From Beroe forskalii (Eukaryota; Ctenophora; Nuda; Beroida; Beroidae): a stretch of DNA of 64,000 bases. Within the stretch, counting starts at the first letter, position 1, and each line of letters begins with the position of its first letter. Below the pieces are notes generated by a model. It had not been told where the DNA came from. It was given only the letters and a program-made list of their open reading frames with translations, and searched no databases. Positions 21,004 to 32,303 of the stretch are shown here, in pieces. The DNA lies in contig WFMF01000007.1 of NCBI GenBank assembly GCA_011033025.1, positions 930,001-994,000 on the forward strand. Reading direction: 5' to 3'. The position numbers and the translations under genes are program-made.

Positions 21004-21925
21004 AAAGGGCAAAAGGGTGCGTGTGAGGGTAGCTGCATCATTGCCATGAATAACAGGCATTAGGACCAGTGGGTGCAATTCTAACTTTATACATCAAGGC
21101 AACCGTAAATAAGTTTTCAAACGGCTTATTAGTTGTCAATAAAATTTGTCCAAATTTTGAATTGAGAACTCTTTTCAGCTCAGAGGCCAAAAAATTATTA
21201 AACCAGCTGATAAAAGAATTATGCATCTTTTAGATTGAAGAGGTATGACGCACTCACTCTATTGTAATTCGTTAAAGATGTTGAGTTGACCAGCAAACTT
21301 TATCAATGGGGTGGGAATTGGAAAAAAATGCGGGGGAGTGGTTTCATTGACGACGAAAATCACACCCGAAATCTTCTGAACCCTGATCTCTTACATCAGT
21401 TTAAAGTTAAACTTGAACTCCAGTAATAGAGGGTAGTTTTAGAGTTACCTACGTACCTACTGGCGACTCCTCTGCTAGGGTATGAAGGGTCTGGGGAAAG
21501 TATTCGTATTCCTGTTCGTTAGGCATGAGATAGCTCGCTGAGATACGCGTCAGAGACCACATCACGCTGCTGTACACCTGGAAAATGTAGAATCAGTTAA
21601 CGATATATTCAGTTAGTCACATGATATATATTCGACTATTTCTGATCTTATTAACAAAATATCTCATGTCTTTACACATGCGTCCTCATCTCTCGTAGCA
21701 GTCGAACAGTTCATCTTTTGCTTCTACCTTTGAAAGGACAAAAGAATTCGTGAAATAAATCGGAACATCATCTCTGAGAACAATAGAATAGAGTGAAGGT
21801 ATGAGAATGACCCTGTTCTCGATACCCAATACCTTAAATGTGTAGTGTGTACATACCAATTGGTTATATTGGGGGGGGGGAGGAAGGTAAGTCAAAGACG
21901 CACGATAGCATGCGCGCGCACAACA
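21004..21925. other. Spacer between the inverted-repeat arms
   Basis: About 0.92 kb with no counterpart in the other orientation. It contains XPO4 exon L on the minus strand, so it belongs with the right-arm copy. Homology between arms fades between 20905 and 21003. Confidence 0.75.
21457..21577 (-). CDS. XPO4: Exportin-4 exon L (minus-strand copy only)
   Basis: On the minus strand, acceptor cattttccag is followed by VYSSVMWSLTRISASYLMPN, then EQEYEYFPQTLHTLAEESPV and donor gtacgt, phase 1. It aligns with the XPO4 segment right after LLSPQ (DIVWFLKRWAKTYLL...FSTAFG). It starts in phase 0 as exon K' requires. No further XPO4 exon follows, because the next sequence is the plus-oriented left arm. 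Confidence 0.82.
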
Positions 21926-22231
21926 TTCAAATCGCGCGACTTAATTGATAAGATTAGTGGATGTTTATGTTGTGCAATATCTCACACCGATTACGCGGTG
22001 TCCCTAAAATAGTGAATCCATCCCTATTCACGAATCTATGCAAAAATAGCCGTTGATCGACCGAGAGCAGGCTTTTGAACGAGGCCTAGGCACTTCGGTA
22101 CGACGTTAAATCTCGGTAAAAAGTAAAACCGAAGCCGAGATCTCCGTGGACCCAATGTTCCCTGGAACCGAGGAACACATATTCTGATCGGGACTGAGTC
22201 TCCGATTGAACGTTAGATTCACTGCAAGTAC

Positions 22232-22365
22232 CTGGGGTGAGAGGAAGTGGCGACCCCCCTTGCTCAGCATGTCCTGATACACCGCACTCAGCTCCAGTAG
22301 CACCAGCAGGGCAGACAACACGTTGTTAACAGGCGGCAACTCCCCGCACTGACCCACACAGTTCT
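22232..22365 (-). CDS. XPO4: Exportin-4 exon K' (second copy)
   Basis: Same 134-nt exon as 20525-20658 with a few substitutions (NCVGQ for NSVGQ, VNNVL for VNDVL). Acceptor tttccag and donor gtactt are kept. Reiterated acceptor copies lie at 22366-22600. Confidence 0.9.
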
Positions 22366-22600
22366 CTGGAAATAGAGGGGGAGTAAAGTCTACTGCAGTG
22401 ACCCACACAGTTCTCTGAAAGAGGGACATTGTAATAACAGGAGCGCAGACGATAGGGGGATGAAGTCCACTGTACTGACCACACAGTTATCTGGAAATTG
22501 AGGGACATTATAAGAACAGGAGCGCAGATAGTTTTCTGAAAATAAGGGGGTTGAAGTTCACCGCACTGACCCACAGAATTGTCTAGAAATGAAGAAGGAA
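22366..22600 (-). repeat. Reiterated acceptors before exon K'
   Basis: Five degenerate copies of the AGAACTGTGTGGGTCAGTGC acceptor unit, one more than in the left arm. Confidence 0.75.
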
Positions 22601-24144
22601 TGAAGTCCGCTTAAGTTTGAACTGATAAGAGAAAACGATATTTAAGGTCTTTAAAATAATTTCATGATCTTAAATAGTTTTGATCCCTTACTGAATAATT
22701 AGTCGTTCACCGTATTTTCAAATAAAATGTGCTAAACCGGAATATCTTACTATCCTTCTTTAGTTCGCTGAAATTTATACATGAGAAATTTCACCGGATA
22801 TTTAATTTGAATATCTAATGTCGAATATCTAATACGAATATTGATTTTTAATGAATAATTTTGAATATTTTACTGCAAAATAAAATGCGAATATAGAGCT
22901 CACTATCCTTTTGTGTCCTTTTTAACTGAAATGATACTGAATATCTAATAGAATATCTGAATATTTAATTAAATTTGTTAAAATACACTTTTCTTAATTT
23001 GTTAAAACACTTTTCTTGAAACTATTTGCCCGGAAGAGCTCTATTACTCTTCGTGTGACCTGAAATTAGAGATACTGATAGATTTAATTATTCCACTACC
23101 ACAGTACCACTTAACACGACCACATACCACGGCCATTTACCACAACCGAATACCACGGCCATTCACCACAACCATTTAAAAAAAACCACTGCCATTTCCG
23201 CTAACCATTTACCTTGAAATCATGTCCCAATCGAGCTTTGAATCGGGTATATTTTAATTAATTTCTCATGTACAGCAGTCTCAACCAGTCAACCAACTTT
23301 CCGGTTGGCCAAGGAATAGCTCAAGGAATACAGACAAATCCTTGAACAAATATTATCGTTACATTTCATGGAACTGGTTGTAGGAATGAGCCGCGTAGAA
23401 TCTCTATGGAAAGTGGGGGGTTTATTGGATAATTGCAGTTCACCGATATTGGCGATATGGTAACCTGGGTGGGAACAAATAGCCGCTAATAATCCATCAT
23501 GTAAATATAACAAGATGGCGTTTATGACGTTGATAACCCCCAGACACCAGACAAGCCGAGGAGAAAAACTATAACTGCAAGTATTTAACGAAAAATACTT
23601 GCAACAGGTGGAACTAGGCTTGATTTCCAAGAATTTTCGCACCGATTTCCAAATTCCAGAAGTTTTGAAGTTGGAACCAATATGGTGGTATCTGTATTGG
23701 AAAAACTCTCAAAATTCAAAACTTCAAAATAATCGAACCAAAACAGTATTGTGCACTCAACGTTCCAGTTCCACAATTGATAAGTTAAACACATTTACAT
23801 GCTCTTTTTATCGTATGAGGAGAAATAGCCGAACAGCTTGCTCGGATAGATAGGAAAGATTCTAGCTCGGCTAGAAACCATCAGATAGTGAAATAGGATG
23901 TATACTCACGTGTTTCTCGCCTTTCTCAAAGCACAGCGGTACAGCTTGTCAGCGATATGCTTACAAGTAGAAGTAGTCAAACTTCGGAGGGGCACCAGCT
24001 CAATAGAAGCCCGCAGGGGTTTCAGCACCAGGTAACCGGTAAGGGGTTCTTGTTGGCAAGTAGTGCAGCCAGGCGGGTTTAGAAAGTTGCCATCGCACCT
24101 CGCAAGAGATCGTGATGGTCTGTGGATATTGCACAAAAACTCAC

Positions 24145-24304
24145 GCGTGTAGTGGGAGAGAGCCTCCATGTCGGACTGGCTGGTCTCCTGGCAGCTAGCC
24201 AAGTATTCCAGAATGGGGGCAGGGATGGTAAGGTCGGTGTCAGTAGGGGCGTCAGAGAGGGTGTAGCCTAGGAGCATCACCAGCCAGTGGATGTCTTCAA
24301 ACAA
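24145..24304 (-). CDS. XPO4: Exportin-4 exon J' (second copy)
   Basis: 160 nt, same protein as exon J (LFEDIHWLVMLLGYTLSDAP). Splice sites intact. The adjacent intron at 23930-24120 differs strongly from the left arm (18690-18900). Confidence 0.92.
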
Positions 24305-24558
24305 CTGCATATGGAAATTGGAAACAATAGGAGGAATTGGGGATGAGGATAAGGGCCAAGTGCTTCGGGGGAAGGGGGTTAGGCGATGCAATTAGAGTCG
24401 GTCAGCATCGCAGAAATTTAGGGTGTTTTGAAAAAGTATGAACAATAAAAAATCGTTGAAAACACGACTGGAAATTCCCTGAAACTAGAAATTGCGTTGC
24501 AGTAGCTTACTCGCAGGTTCCTGAAATTGGCATGAAATTGATTGAATCGATAACTCAC

Positions 24559-24657
24559 GGGATTACACTCCTCCTGAGCCTCTACTCTTGACTTGAGGTG
24601 TCGGGTGCGGTCTAACAGCAACAGATTATAGTGCTTCAGGGTGGAGGCGATGTTCAC
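24559..24657 (-). CDS. XPO4: Exportin-4 exon I' (second copy)
   Basis: 99 nt encoding VNIASTLKHYNLLLLDRTRH and following residues as in exon I. The acceptor tctag is followed by GTGAAC, and the donor is gtgagt. Confidence 0.88.
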
Positions 24658-24861
24658 CTAGACGCATAGGATTTTAAACGAGCTTTTAAACTTTTAAACG
24701 CCAGTTTTATTTATTTCCTATAGTTCCATTTTCATGGAACTTGATAATATCGTGCACGTTCATGACCTCAAGTGACTTGCCAAAAAGTTTATCAAAATAT
24801 GCTCATTTTATCCCAATTTTAGTTCAATTTTCGTAACTTCGTTCTATGTGTCGCTACTTAC

Positions 24862-24936
24862 CCGGGCTAAGCTGCCCACAATGTCCAGCTGATCCCGATA
24901 CTTCACACGGTCATCCTCTTCAGTGTCCAGATCTAT
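24862..24936 (-). CDS. XPO4: Exportin-4 exon H' (second copy)
   Basis: 75 nt with the same [20 protein letters not shown] protein as exon H. Donor gtaagt (gttagt in the other copy). A 592-codon frame running through it is mostly the pyrimidine array. Confidence 0.92.
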
Positions 24937-24939
24937 CTG

Positions 24940-26546
24940 GGAAAAGGAGAATGGTGTGGGAATAGGAGAATGATGTGGGAAAAGGGGAATGGGGGGGAAT
25001 GGTGTGAGAAAAGGGGAATGGTGTGGGAAAAGGGGAATGGGGGGGAAAGGGGAATGGTGGGGGAAAAGGGGAATGGTGGGGGAAAAAGGGGAATGGTGGG
25101 GGAAAAGGGGAATGGTGGGGGAAAAGGGGAATGGCGTCGGAAAAGGGGAATGGTGTGGGAAAAGGGGAATCATGGGGGAAAAGGGGAATGGTGGGGGGGG
25201 AAGGGGAATGGTGGGGGAAAAGGGGAATGGTGTGGGAAAAGGGGAATGGTGGGGAAAAGGGGAATGGCGTGGGAAAAGGGGAATGGTGTGGGAAAAGGGG
25301 AATGGTGTGGGAAAAGGGGAATGGTGTGGGAAAAGGGGAATGGTGGGGGAAAAAGGGGAATGGTGTGGGAAAAGGGGAATGGTGGGGGAAAAGGGGAATG
25401 GTGTGGGAAAAGGGGAATGGTGTGGGAAAAGGGGAATGGTGGGGGAAAAAGGGGAATGGTGTGGGAATAGGAGAATGATGTGGGAAAAGGGGAATGGTGT
25501 GGGAAAAGGGGAATGGTGTGGGAAAAGGGGAATGGTGTGGGAAAAGGGGAATGGTGGGGAAAAGGGGAATGGTGGGGGAAAAGGGGAATGGTGGGGAAAA
25601 GGGGAATGGCGTCGGAAAAGGGGAATGGTGTGGGAAAAGGGGAACTGGGGGGGAAAATGGGGGGAAAAGGGAATGGGGGAAGGGAATGGTGGGGAAAAAG
25701 GAAATGGTGTGGGAAAAGGGAATGGTGGGAAAAGGGAATGGCGGGAAAAGGGAATGGTGTGGGAAAAGGGGAATGGTGTGGGAAAAAGGGGAATGGTGTG
25801 GGAAAAGGGGAATGGTGGGGGAAAAAGGGGAATGGTGTGGGAAAAGGGGAATGGTGGGGGAAAAGGGGCATGGTGTGGGAAAAGGGGAATGGTGTGGGAA
25901 AAGGAGAATGATGTGGGAAAAGGGGAATGGTGTGGGAAAAGGGGAATGGTGTGGGAAAAGGGAATGGTGGGGGAAAAGGGAATGGTGGGGAAAAAGGGGA
26001 ATGGTGGGGAAAAGGGAATGGTGGGGAAAAGGGGAATGGCGTCGGAAAAGGGGAATGGTGTGGGAAAAGGGGAATCATGGGGGAAAAAGGGGAATGGTGG
26101 GGGGAAAGGGGAATGGTGGGGAAAAGGGAATGGTGTGGGAAAAGGGAATGGTGGGGAAAAGGGAATGGTGGGGAAAAGGGGAATGGTGTGGGAAAAGGGG
26201 AATGGTGTGGGGAAAAGGGGAATGGTGTGGGAAAAGGGGAATGGTGGGAAAAGGGAATGGTGGGGAAAAAGGGCATGGTGTGGGAAAAGGGGAATGGTGT
26301 GGGAAAGGGGGAAATGGGGGAAGGGGAATGGTGTGGGAAAAGGGGAAAAAAGGGGAATGGTGGGAAAAGGGGAATGGTGTGGGAAAAGGGGGTGGGGGGG
26401 AATGGTGGGGAATGGGGAAAAGGGAATGGTGTGGGAAAAGGGGAATGGTGTGGGAAAAGGGGAATGGTGTAGGAAAAGGGGAATGGTGGGGGAAAAAGGG
26501 GAATGGTGTGGGAAAAGGGGAATGGTGGGGGAAAAGGGGCATGGTG
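24940..26546 (-). repeat. Expanded polypurine/polypyrimidine array (right arm)
   Basis: About 100 copies of GGGGAATGGTGTGGGAAAA on the plus strand, i.e. the pyrimidine array preceding exon H'. With the piece at 27525-27935 it totals about 2.0 kb against about 0.67 kb in the left arm. All long open frames here are artefacts of the repeat. Confidence 0.92.
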
Positions 26547-27524
26547 CCCAGTGGAATAATACGAGGATTGTGGGAGCGACAATCCCAGCCAAAACTTGTC
26601 CCAATAGAAGCAAAAAAGCCAATTTAGGTTGACATTAGTATTCGCCTATTTTACGCCGCGCATTTATTTATATCGTCTCAACTTGTTAGTTTTGATGAAG
26701 GAGTAATTTGCAAACTGCGTCAGAATCCAATTAACGCGCACAGAACGCGCGTCATTCACTCTAAAAAGAGCTGTCACACCCAAAAAAGCCATAAGACTCT
26801 TAAAAGCTGCAGGATCCCAAAGTAGCCATGAGACTCCTGCAAGGGAGTGCAAGGCTACCATCGCTTGTTAATACAGCCAGAACTAATTATGTCATCTTAT
26901 TGTCGTAAAGTAGTGTTTATCTGATTCATAGTGAACAATAGAAGCCATATACCATATATGGCCCGAAATAATGTTATAGTAAGGTCGACGTCGAGATTTT
27001 GGTCTGGATAGTGAAATCCCCCATGACGACTCAAAAAGGCATTTAAATTGCTTGATTAAAACTCCAGTCTCCATGATAGTATAAATTGTAATCAACATTC
27101 AGCTCTTTGCGTTATGGCACCAGAGTCCCAAGCTTAATTTGATAAGTTAATTTGTAAAGCGACGCGTACCCACTGATGATTACACTAATTGCTTTGTACA
27201 CGTAATATGTAAAAAAGCATTTAGTGTAATCATCGAGTAAAAGCGTCGCAACATAATACTTCCTACTTTGCCTGAAACACTTAAATCATGCGTGCACGTT
27301 GCACAATGTGAAAAGTAAGTCACGTTGCATTATTTCATTTGCATCTGTGGAGCTGTAACTCTTTAAATTAATCGTGTAAATATGTTGCGTAGTGAAGATA
27401 TGGAATTCCACATGATAGAGATATGATATCATGACTGAAACTGAAGAGACGCCGCTAAACAAAAAAGCCTTTTTCTCCTGCTAAATCCTTATTCCCAGCC
27501 ACTTTTTAAAATTATTCCACTGGG
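26547..27524. mobile_element. hAT-like non-autonomous transposon inserted in the pyrimidine array
   Basis: A 978-bp insertion starting CCCAGTGGAATAAT and ending ATTATTCCACTGGG (14-bp terminal inverted repeats), flanked by the exact 8-bp direct repeat GCATGGTG at 26539-26546 and 27525-27532. An 8-bp target duplication and a CAGTG-type end are hallmarks of hAT elements. No transposase frame. Inside, GATGATTACACTAATTGC and its complement (27172-27235) form a hairpin. The insertion is absent from the left arm. Confidence 0.85.
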
Positions 27525-27935
27525 GCATGGTGTGGGAAAAGGGGAATGGTGTGGGAAAAGGGGAATGGCGTGGGAAAAGGGGAATGGTGTGGGAAAAGGG
27601 GAATGGGGGGGAAGGGGAATGGTGTGGGAAAAGGGGGATGGTGGGGAAAAAGGGGAATGGTGTGGGAAAAGGGGAATGGTGTGGGAAAAAGGGGAATGGT
27701 GTGGGAGGGGAATCATGTGGGAAAAGGGGAATGGTGTGGGAAGAGGGGAATGATGGGGGAAAAAGGGAATGGCGTGGGAAAAGGGGAATCATGTGGGGAG
27801 GGGAATCATGGGGGAAGGGGAATGGTGTGGGAAAAGGGGAATGGTGTGGGAAAAGGGGAATGGTGTGGGAAAAGGGGAATGGTAGGGGAAAGGGGAATCG
27901 TGTGCGAAGGGGAATAAATAATCATGGGGGATGGG
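27525..27935 (-). repeat. Remainder of the right-arm pyrimidine array
   Basis: Same unit as 24940-26546, split off by the hAT-like insertion. Ends near GGGGGATGGGGAATCATT as in the left arm. Confidence 0.9.
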
Positions 27936-28199
27936 GAATCATTAAGTGAGATTAGCATGAACTTACTGATTATAAATCACAAGAAAATTGCTTTTATCGG
28001 TTCGGGAGGGTAAATGTGAAACTTTATATTAGGTAAATCTGTGAATTATTTTAAATGATACTAATCACCAGCATTTTAGTAAATCGGCAGAAACGTTGTG
28101 TGAAATGGATGATTTACCAACGTGAGGAGATGATATAATAGGGGAAATGGCGGCTGGCTTGAAATCACTACATTAACGCGCAAAGTGGTTACTTGTTAG

Positions 28200-28390
28200 T
28201 TGATGTGTCAGTTCTCAATGTCAGTAGAATCATCCCTTATTCCCACGGGGGGAGCCAGATGGCACTCACCTCCTCTAGGTCAGTAGAATCATCCCTTATT
28301 CCCACGGGGGAGCCAGATGGCACTCACCTCCTCTAGGTCAGTAGAATCATCCCTTATTCCCACGGGGGGAGCCAGATGGCAGTTGAGGTA
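28200..28390 (-). repeat. Exon G' donor repeat, three copies
   Basis: Same 58-bp donor-bearing unit as 16461-16862 but with only three copies (two intact donors plus a truncated one). Confidence 0.85.
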
Positions 28391-28495
28391 GCACTCCACC
28401 ACTCTGAGCATGCAAGTGTCGAGGGGGGACCGGGGCAGAGTGTCCATCATCTGGTTCAGAGTCAGCCACACGTCCAGAATCACGTCCAGAATCAC
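28328..28495 (-). CDS. XPO4: Exportin-4 exon G' (second copy)
   Basis: 168 nt, 56 codons, starting VILDVILDVWLTLNQMMDTL. Relative to exon G it lacks ENTEDVVD and has a tandem duplication of GTGATTCTGGAC at the acceptor edge. Frame and both splice sites are kept. Confidence 0.88.
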
Positions 28496-28738
28496 CTGGA
28501 AATGAAATGGTGGTTGAATGGCGCCATGATCATAGCATGCAACGCGACATAGATTTGAAATGGTGTTGAATGGCGCACTTTTTCACGTACAGGCATGAAA
28601 AGATTTAGGACTTAGGAAGGTTAGGACTTATAAACATGAAGAAGAGGTTTGTATTTCACTGCTGTCGATGAATAGTAAGTCATACAGAAAGGGAGGGTAC
28701 TTATGAATTTCCCCGGAATCACGAGACAGGACCATTAC

Positions 28739-28974
28739 CTGAGAAAGGAGCTAAGATCACTACCAGCTCAATGAAATAAAAAGCAAGCCTCTCCTCAGTA
28801 TCCCTGGAAGAGTTAAGGAAGACTTTCAGAGACAGCTCCGTGAGAGCAGCTAGGAATTCCTTGAAGAGTGACACGTGGATGTTCTTGAGGTCCTGACACG
28901 TGTTTGCCCACAGGAGTTGGCGGACTGCCAGAGCCAGGCCGTGATCTTCCTCACTCCCAGGCAACTCACAGGCC
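28739..28974 (-). CDS. XPO4: Exportin-4 exon F' (second copy)
   Basis: 236 nt encoding the same protein as exon F with ERLAFYFIEL for ENLAFYFIDL. Upstream exons A-E have no second copy because the arm ends at the gap before reaching them. Confidence 0.88.
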
Positions 28975-30173
28975 CTGAAAAGTAGGAGTCAAGACTTCAA
29001 AAGGTTGAAGTTTGAACGTTTAAAAGGTACGAGGAAGTCATCATCAGAAGCTTCTGAGAATCGTGTGATTTTCGCTGTCAGCCTGAAAAGTAGGTGTGGA
29101 GATGAGCAGGGGCTGTCAAATAATCCCGCTCGTGATCAACTTGTCGAGTTATCAAGTATTAGCAAGGATATTTCTAAAAATGGAATGGGATGGAAGTTTC
29201 TGGTGAGATGGAGACGGAGATGTGGATCTGGAAATAACTTTGTGATAATGATATTCAGATCGGAATAATAACCGATTGTAATAATAATTCCCGAGACAAT
29301 TCTTCCCTTTGAGATCATGGTAATGCACTCAAAACTGCAAATACGCTTTTCTTCGATTTTCTTGATTTCCCATGAGGATATGAGGAAGTTTTGGCGAAAA
29401 TCATTGGTGTCTAGTCTTCATATTCCAGGAGAATTTAAAGGACTGGACAGCTTAACAGCATAACACTTGTGTTTTATGAGAAAATTCATAATATGCGTCG
29501 CCTAATAATAGAACCAATATTCAGCTTATTAATTAAGGTACATTACTTATGGTTTTATGAGGATATTCCCAGAGTTTTACTGTTAAGCTGCGGCGGAGTC
29601 TCAGGATTTTCCTCAAAAAATTCAATTTCCTGCAACTGCAGTCTCAATCAACAACCAATCGCTATCGATGATTATTAATTAACCAGACACAGTCTTGGGA
29701 TCATTTGACTAGATAATGGAGCACAAAAAGATAAATCCTTACATCATTACGAATTTCCTATAAGTTTAAGATTTATTCTGGTCTTGAGCATCCAGCAGAG
29801 TCATAGTTTCTCGATCTGCGGGGTACGCAAAATGGCAAGATACTGTAAGTGCTCATGATGGTGATGAAGAAATTATTTTCTATTTGATCATCAGTTTATC
29901 AGTTTATCATAACATGATCAAAATTTTTCTTTAAAAAACTGACTTTTTATTGTTCAGGAGCAGTTGACTTACCCACAATTTTCATGAGCAGAGCCATTAA
30001 TAATTGAAGCGGTTAAGTTAACTCAAGTCACTATACATTAATTATCATAAACCATGAGCACGCGTTTATTAACGTTCAGATCATAGTTCTATATTTCCTT
30101 AAACGACTGAGAGACTTTAGCATAAATTAACCACTTTACTCGGCTATAATTCCTTTAAAAAATCCTGAATACA

Positions 30174-30273
30174 NNNNNNNNNNNNNNNNNNNNNNNNNNN
30201 NNNNNNNNNNNNNNNNNNNNNNNNNNNNNNNNNNNNNNNNNNNNNNNNNNNNNNNNNNNNNNNNNNNNNNNNN
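30174..30273. other. Assembly gap of exactly 100 N
   Basis: A 100-N run is a conventional scaffold gap of unknown true size. The palindrome arm ends at its left edge, so sequences on either side may not be adjacent in the genome. Confidence 0.99.
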
Positions 30274-30900
30274 ACCAAAAATGTTGGGTGGGTGATTCTC
30301 CTAATTTATATCTGTAAGTTATTTATTTATTGTTGATTTATATTTGAAATAAAGCTTATTACCTAATTTACCATTTGCAATTTATAGTAGCCCAATTGGC
30401 ACCATTTATAAACAAATTCTCCATATTCTAAGATACTACTGCATCAGCTGTAAAGTTTTTAATGAAAAAACAAATCTCAACATAGCATAAGTAAAACTTT
30501 AGCACAAATTTCAACTACCACTTGCCCAGTTGGTACTCAAAAACAAACTAATCTGTCAATTCTGTTCAGGTTCGCACTATAGCAACAGCCTGTGTGTTTC
30601 CTTTCCCCAGAATTTGACAACCTTTTGACATGTTGAAATTATGCCCTCATTGTGAAATGTCTCCCTCTGAAAACACTCCAAAAAATACTTCCAAGTTAAG
30701 GTTCAACACTTAATCATAGGATACATGGTCATGAAAAACTTTGTCAGTTTTAAACTCTTGTTACAGATGAGTGCATTATGTATATTGTTAACTGAGTGTA
30801 AAATTAGGTTTATAATAGATTGTAAAATGGGATAAAAATTTGATTACTTGTTTCACTTGATTACTTGTTTCACTTGAGTTTCCGCTAACTTTACCAGGTG
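30274..30900. other. AT-rich sequence without recognised features
   Basis: Start of the second contig. No exon, transposon end or tandem repeat of note was seen on either strand. Confidence 0.5.
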
Positions 30901-31500
30901 CTAACGCTGATCGTGAAATGCACGACGACGGCGCGCGCCGGGCCGCGCGCAAAAGAGGGCGCTGCATTTGGTTTGCTTCCCCTAACCAGGGGTGTCGCGT
31001 CGTTTTGGTTTGGAGCAAGGCGCGGCGTGCGCGTAAAAATAGGTGTCTGGTTAGATCAACTGGTTTGCTAAACACGTATACCCTGTTATCGTCGCGCGGC
31101 GCCTTTCCTCAGCTGGGAAGCGCGCGGCGCGTTCATACACACATGTACAACTATGCGGGTTTAGGATGCATCTGGTTAGATGGTTACCAGGTTACCTAGT
31201 AACGTTGCGCGCGGCGCGTACATTACACACAGCTAATATGCTTGCTAAACACGTATACCCCTGCTATCGCGATCGCGCGGCGCCCATCCTCAGAAGCGCG
31301 CGGCGCGTACACACACTTGTGCGGGCTTAGGAATTATTATGCAAATACCCCTTTTGTGTCGTGCGGCGCGTACTCACACCTATAATCTATATGCAAATTT
31401 TCCCCTAACCAGGGGTTTAGCGCTTGCCGCGCCGCGCACTCTGTGCGCGTAACCAGGGTCCTGGTTAGGGCAAATGCAAATTGCGAGCTTAGGAAATTGA
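30900..31500. repeat. GC-rich degenerate repeat block
   Basis: GCGCGCGGCGCG-containing units recur three to four times with TGCTAAACACGTATACCC and TTCATACACACATG between them (31066-31380). CpG is abundant. GGTTACCTAGTAACG at about 31189 resembles an RFX X-box. No gene recognised. Confidence 0.65.
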
Positions 31501-32205
31501 CCACGACCAAAATGATATGATATTATCATTTCTATTGTATTCTTTTAGTCAATTACACGGATCAAAAATAAATAACAATAACATAATTTTGTAGGGCGAT
31601 GAACATGAATATTAAATATATACATTAACTAATAACTTATTAAGGCATTTATTTACCACTATATCAGCAATTTTCTCATACTTGTTGCCAGCTGTGACGG
31701 CAATGTTTTGATTACAATTTAAATCTAATTTATGTTCTCGACTTAGTCATGCTTTTATTTCATCTTGCTGGTGCTGAGGGTTTGACACTTTTCGATAAGC
31801 TTACCAATGACATATATTTATCACCTAATTATTTGAATTAAAAAGGTCTGCATGAAGTTTTTTGCTTTCTATCCAGTTTTAATTGTTATTTCACTGCTAT
31901 CTCATAAAACTATCAACAGTTCTAGATTAATTCTGTTATTTGATTTTTAAATGCTCTTGAAATTGAATAAATGGACACCTGGGTTAAAAGGTGTGTTTTT
32001 AGTGGAAGCTATTGTTTTGATATAATGAAAGGAAGCGTGATGGTTTAATACCATAATTTATTCTATTTCTATTTTTTTAAAGAAATCTTTCTTCAAGACA
32101 TCAATTAATTGTTTATGAATGTTTTTAATGTATTTAATGGGCACTTGAGTTGAATGGTGTGTAATAATGTTACCAATGTTATTTATATATTGTTTGTGTA
32201 AATTG
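31500..32205. other. AT-rich stretch, no features seen
   Basis: No coding sequence or clear repeat found up to the inverted repeat at 32206. Confidence 0.45.
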
Positions 32206-32276
32206 TTTGATGTGATTGATCATTGATGCAGTGAAACAAACAACTTTCAATAAAGTAATCTAACCCACACACTATA
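32206..32276. repeat. Outer inverted repeat, left copy (71 bp)
   Basis: The 71 bp starting TTTGATGTGATTGATCATTG and ending CCACACACTATA recur as a near-exact reverse complement at 37751-37821, one difference seen. Together with the inner repeats they frame a 5.6-kb composite structure. Confidence 0.85.
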
Positions 32277-32303
32277 CTCCACTATTCGGCTATATACTGG
32301 GTG

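Larger units (their letters stand above)
21926..30173 (-). repeat. Right arm of the large inverted repeat
   Basis: Reverse complement of 14611-21003 with a net excess of about 1.8 kb due to a longer pyrimidine array and a 978-bp hAT-like insertion. It ends at the first N of the assembly gap. Contains XPO4 exons F'-K' on the minus strand. Confidence 0.92.

Noticed and set aside
24844-26632. 592- and 547-codon open frames (FPFSHTIP and [12 protein letters not shown] repeats)
   Set aside because: Pure tandem-repeat artefacts on both strands. Only the short exon H' at 24862-24936 is coding.
30918-31199. 93-codon frame in GC-rich block
   Set aside because: GC-rich repeat sequence rarely yields stops. 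No similarity or gene signals.
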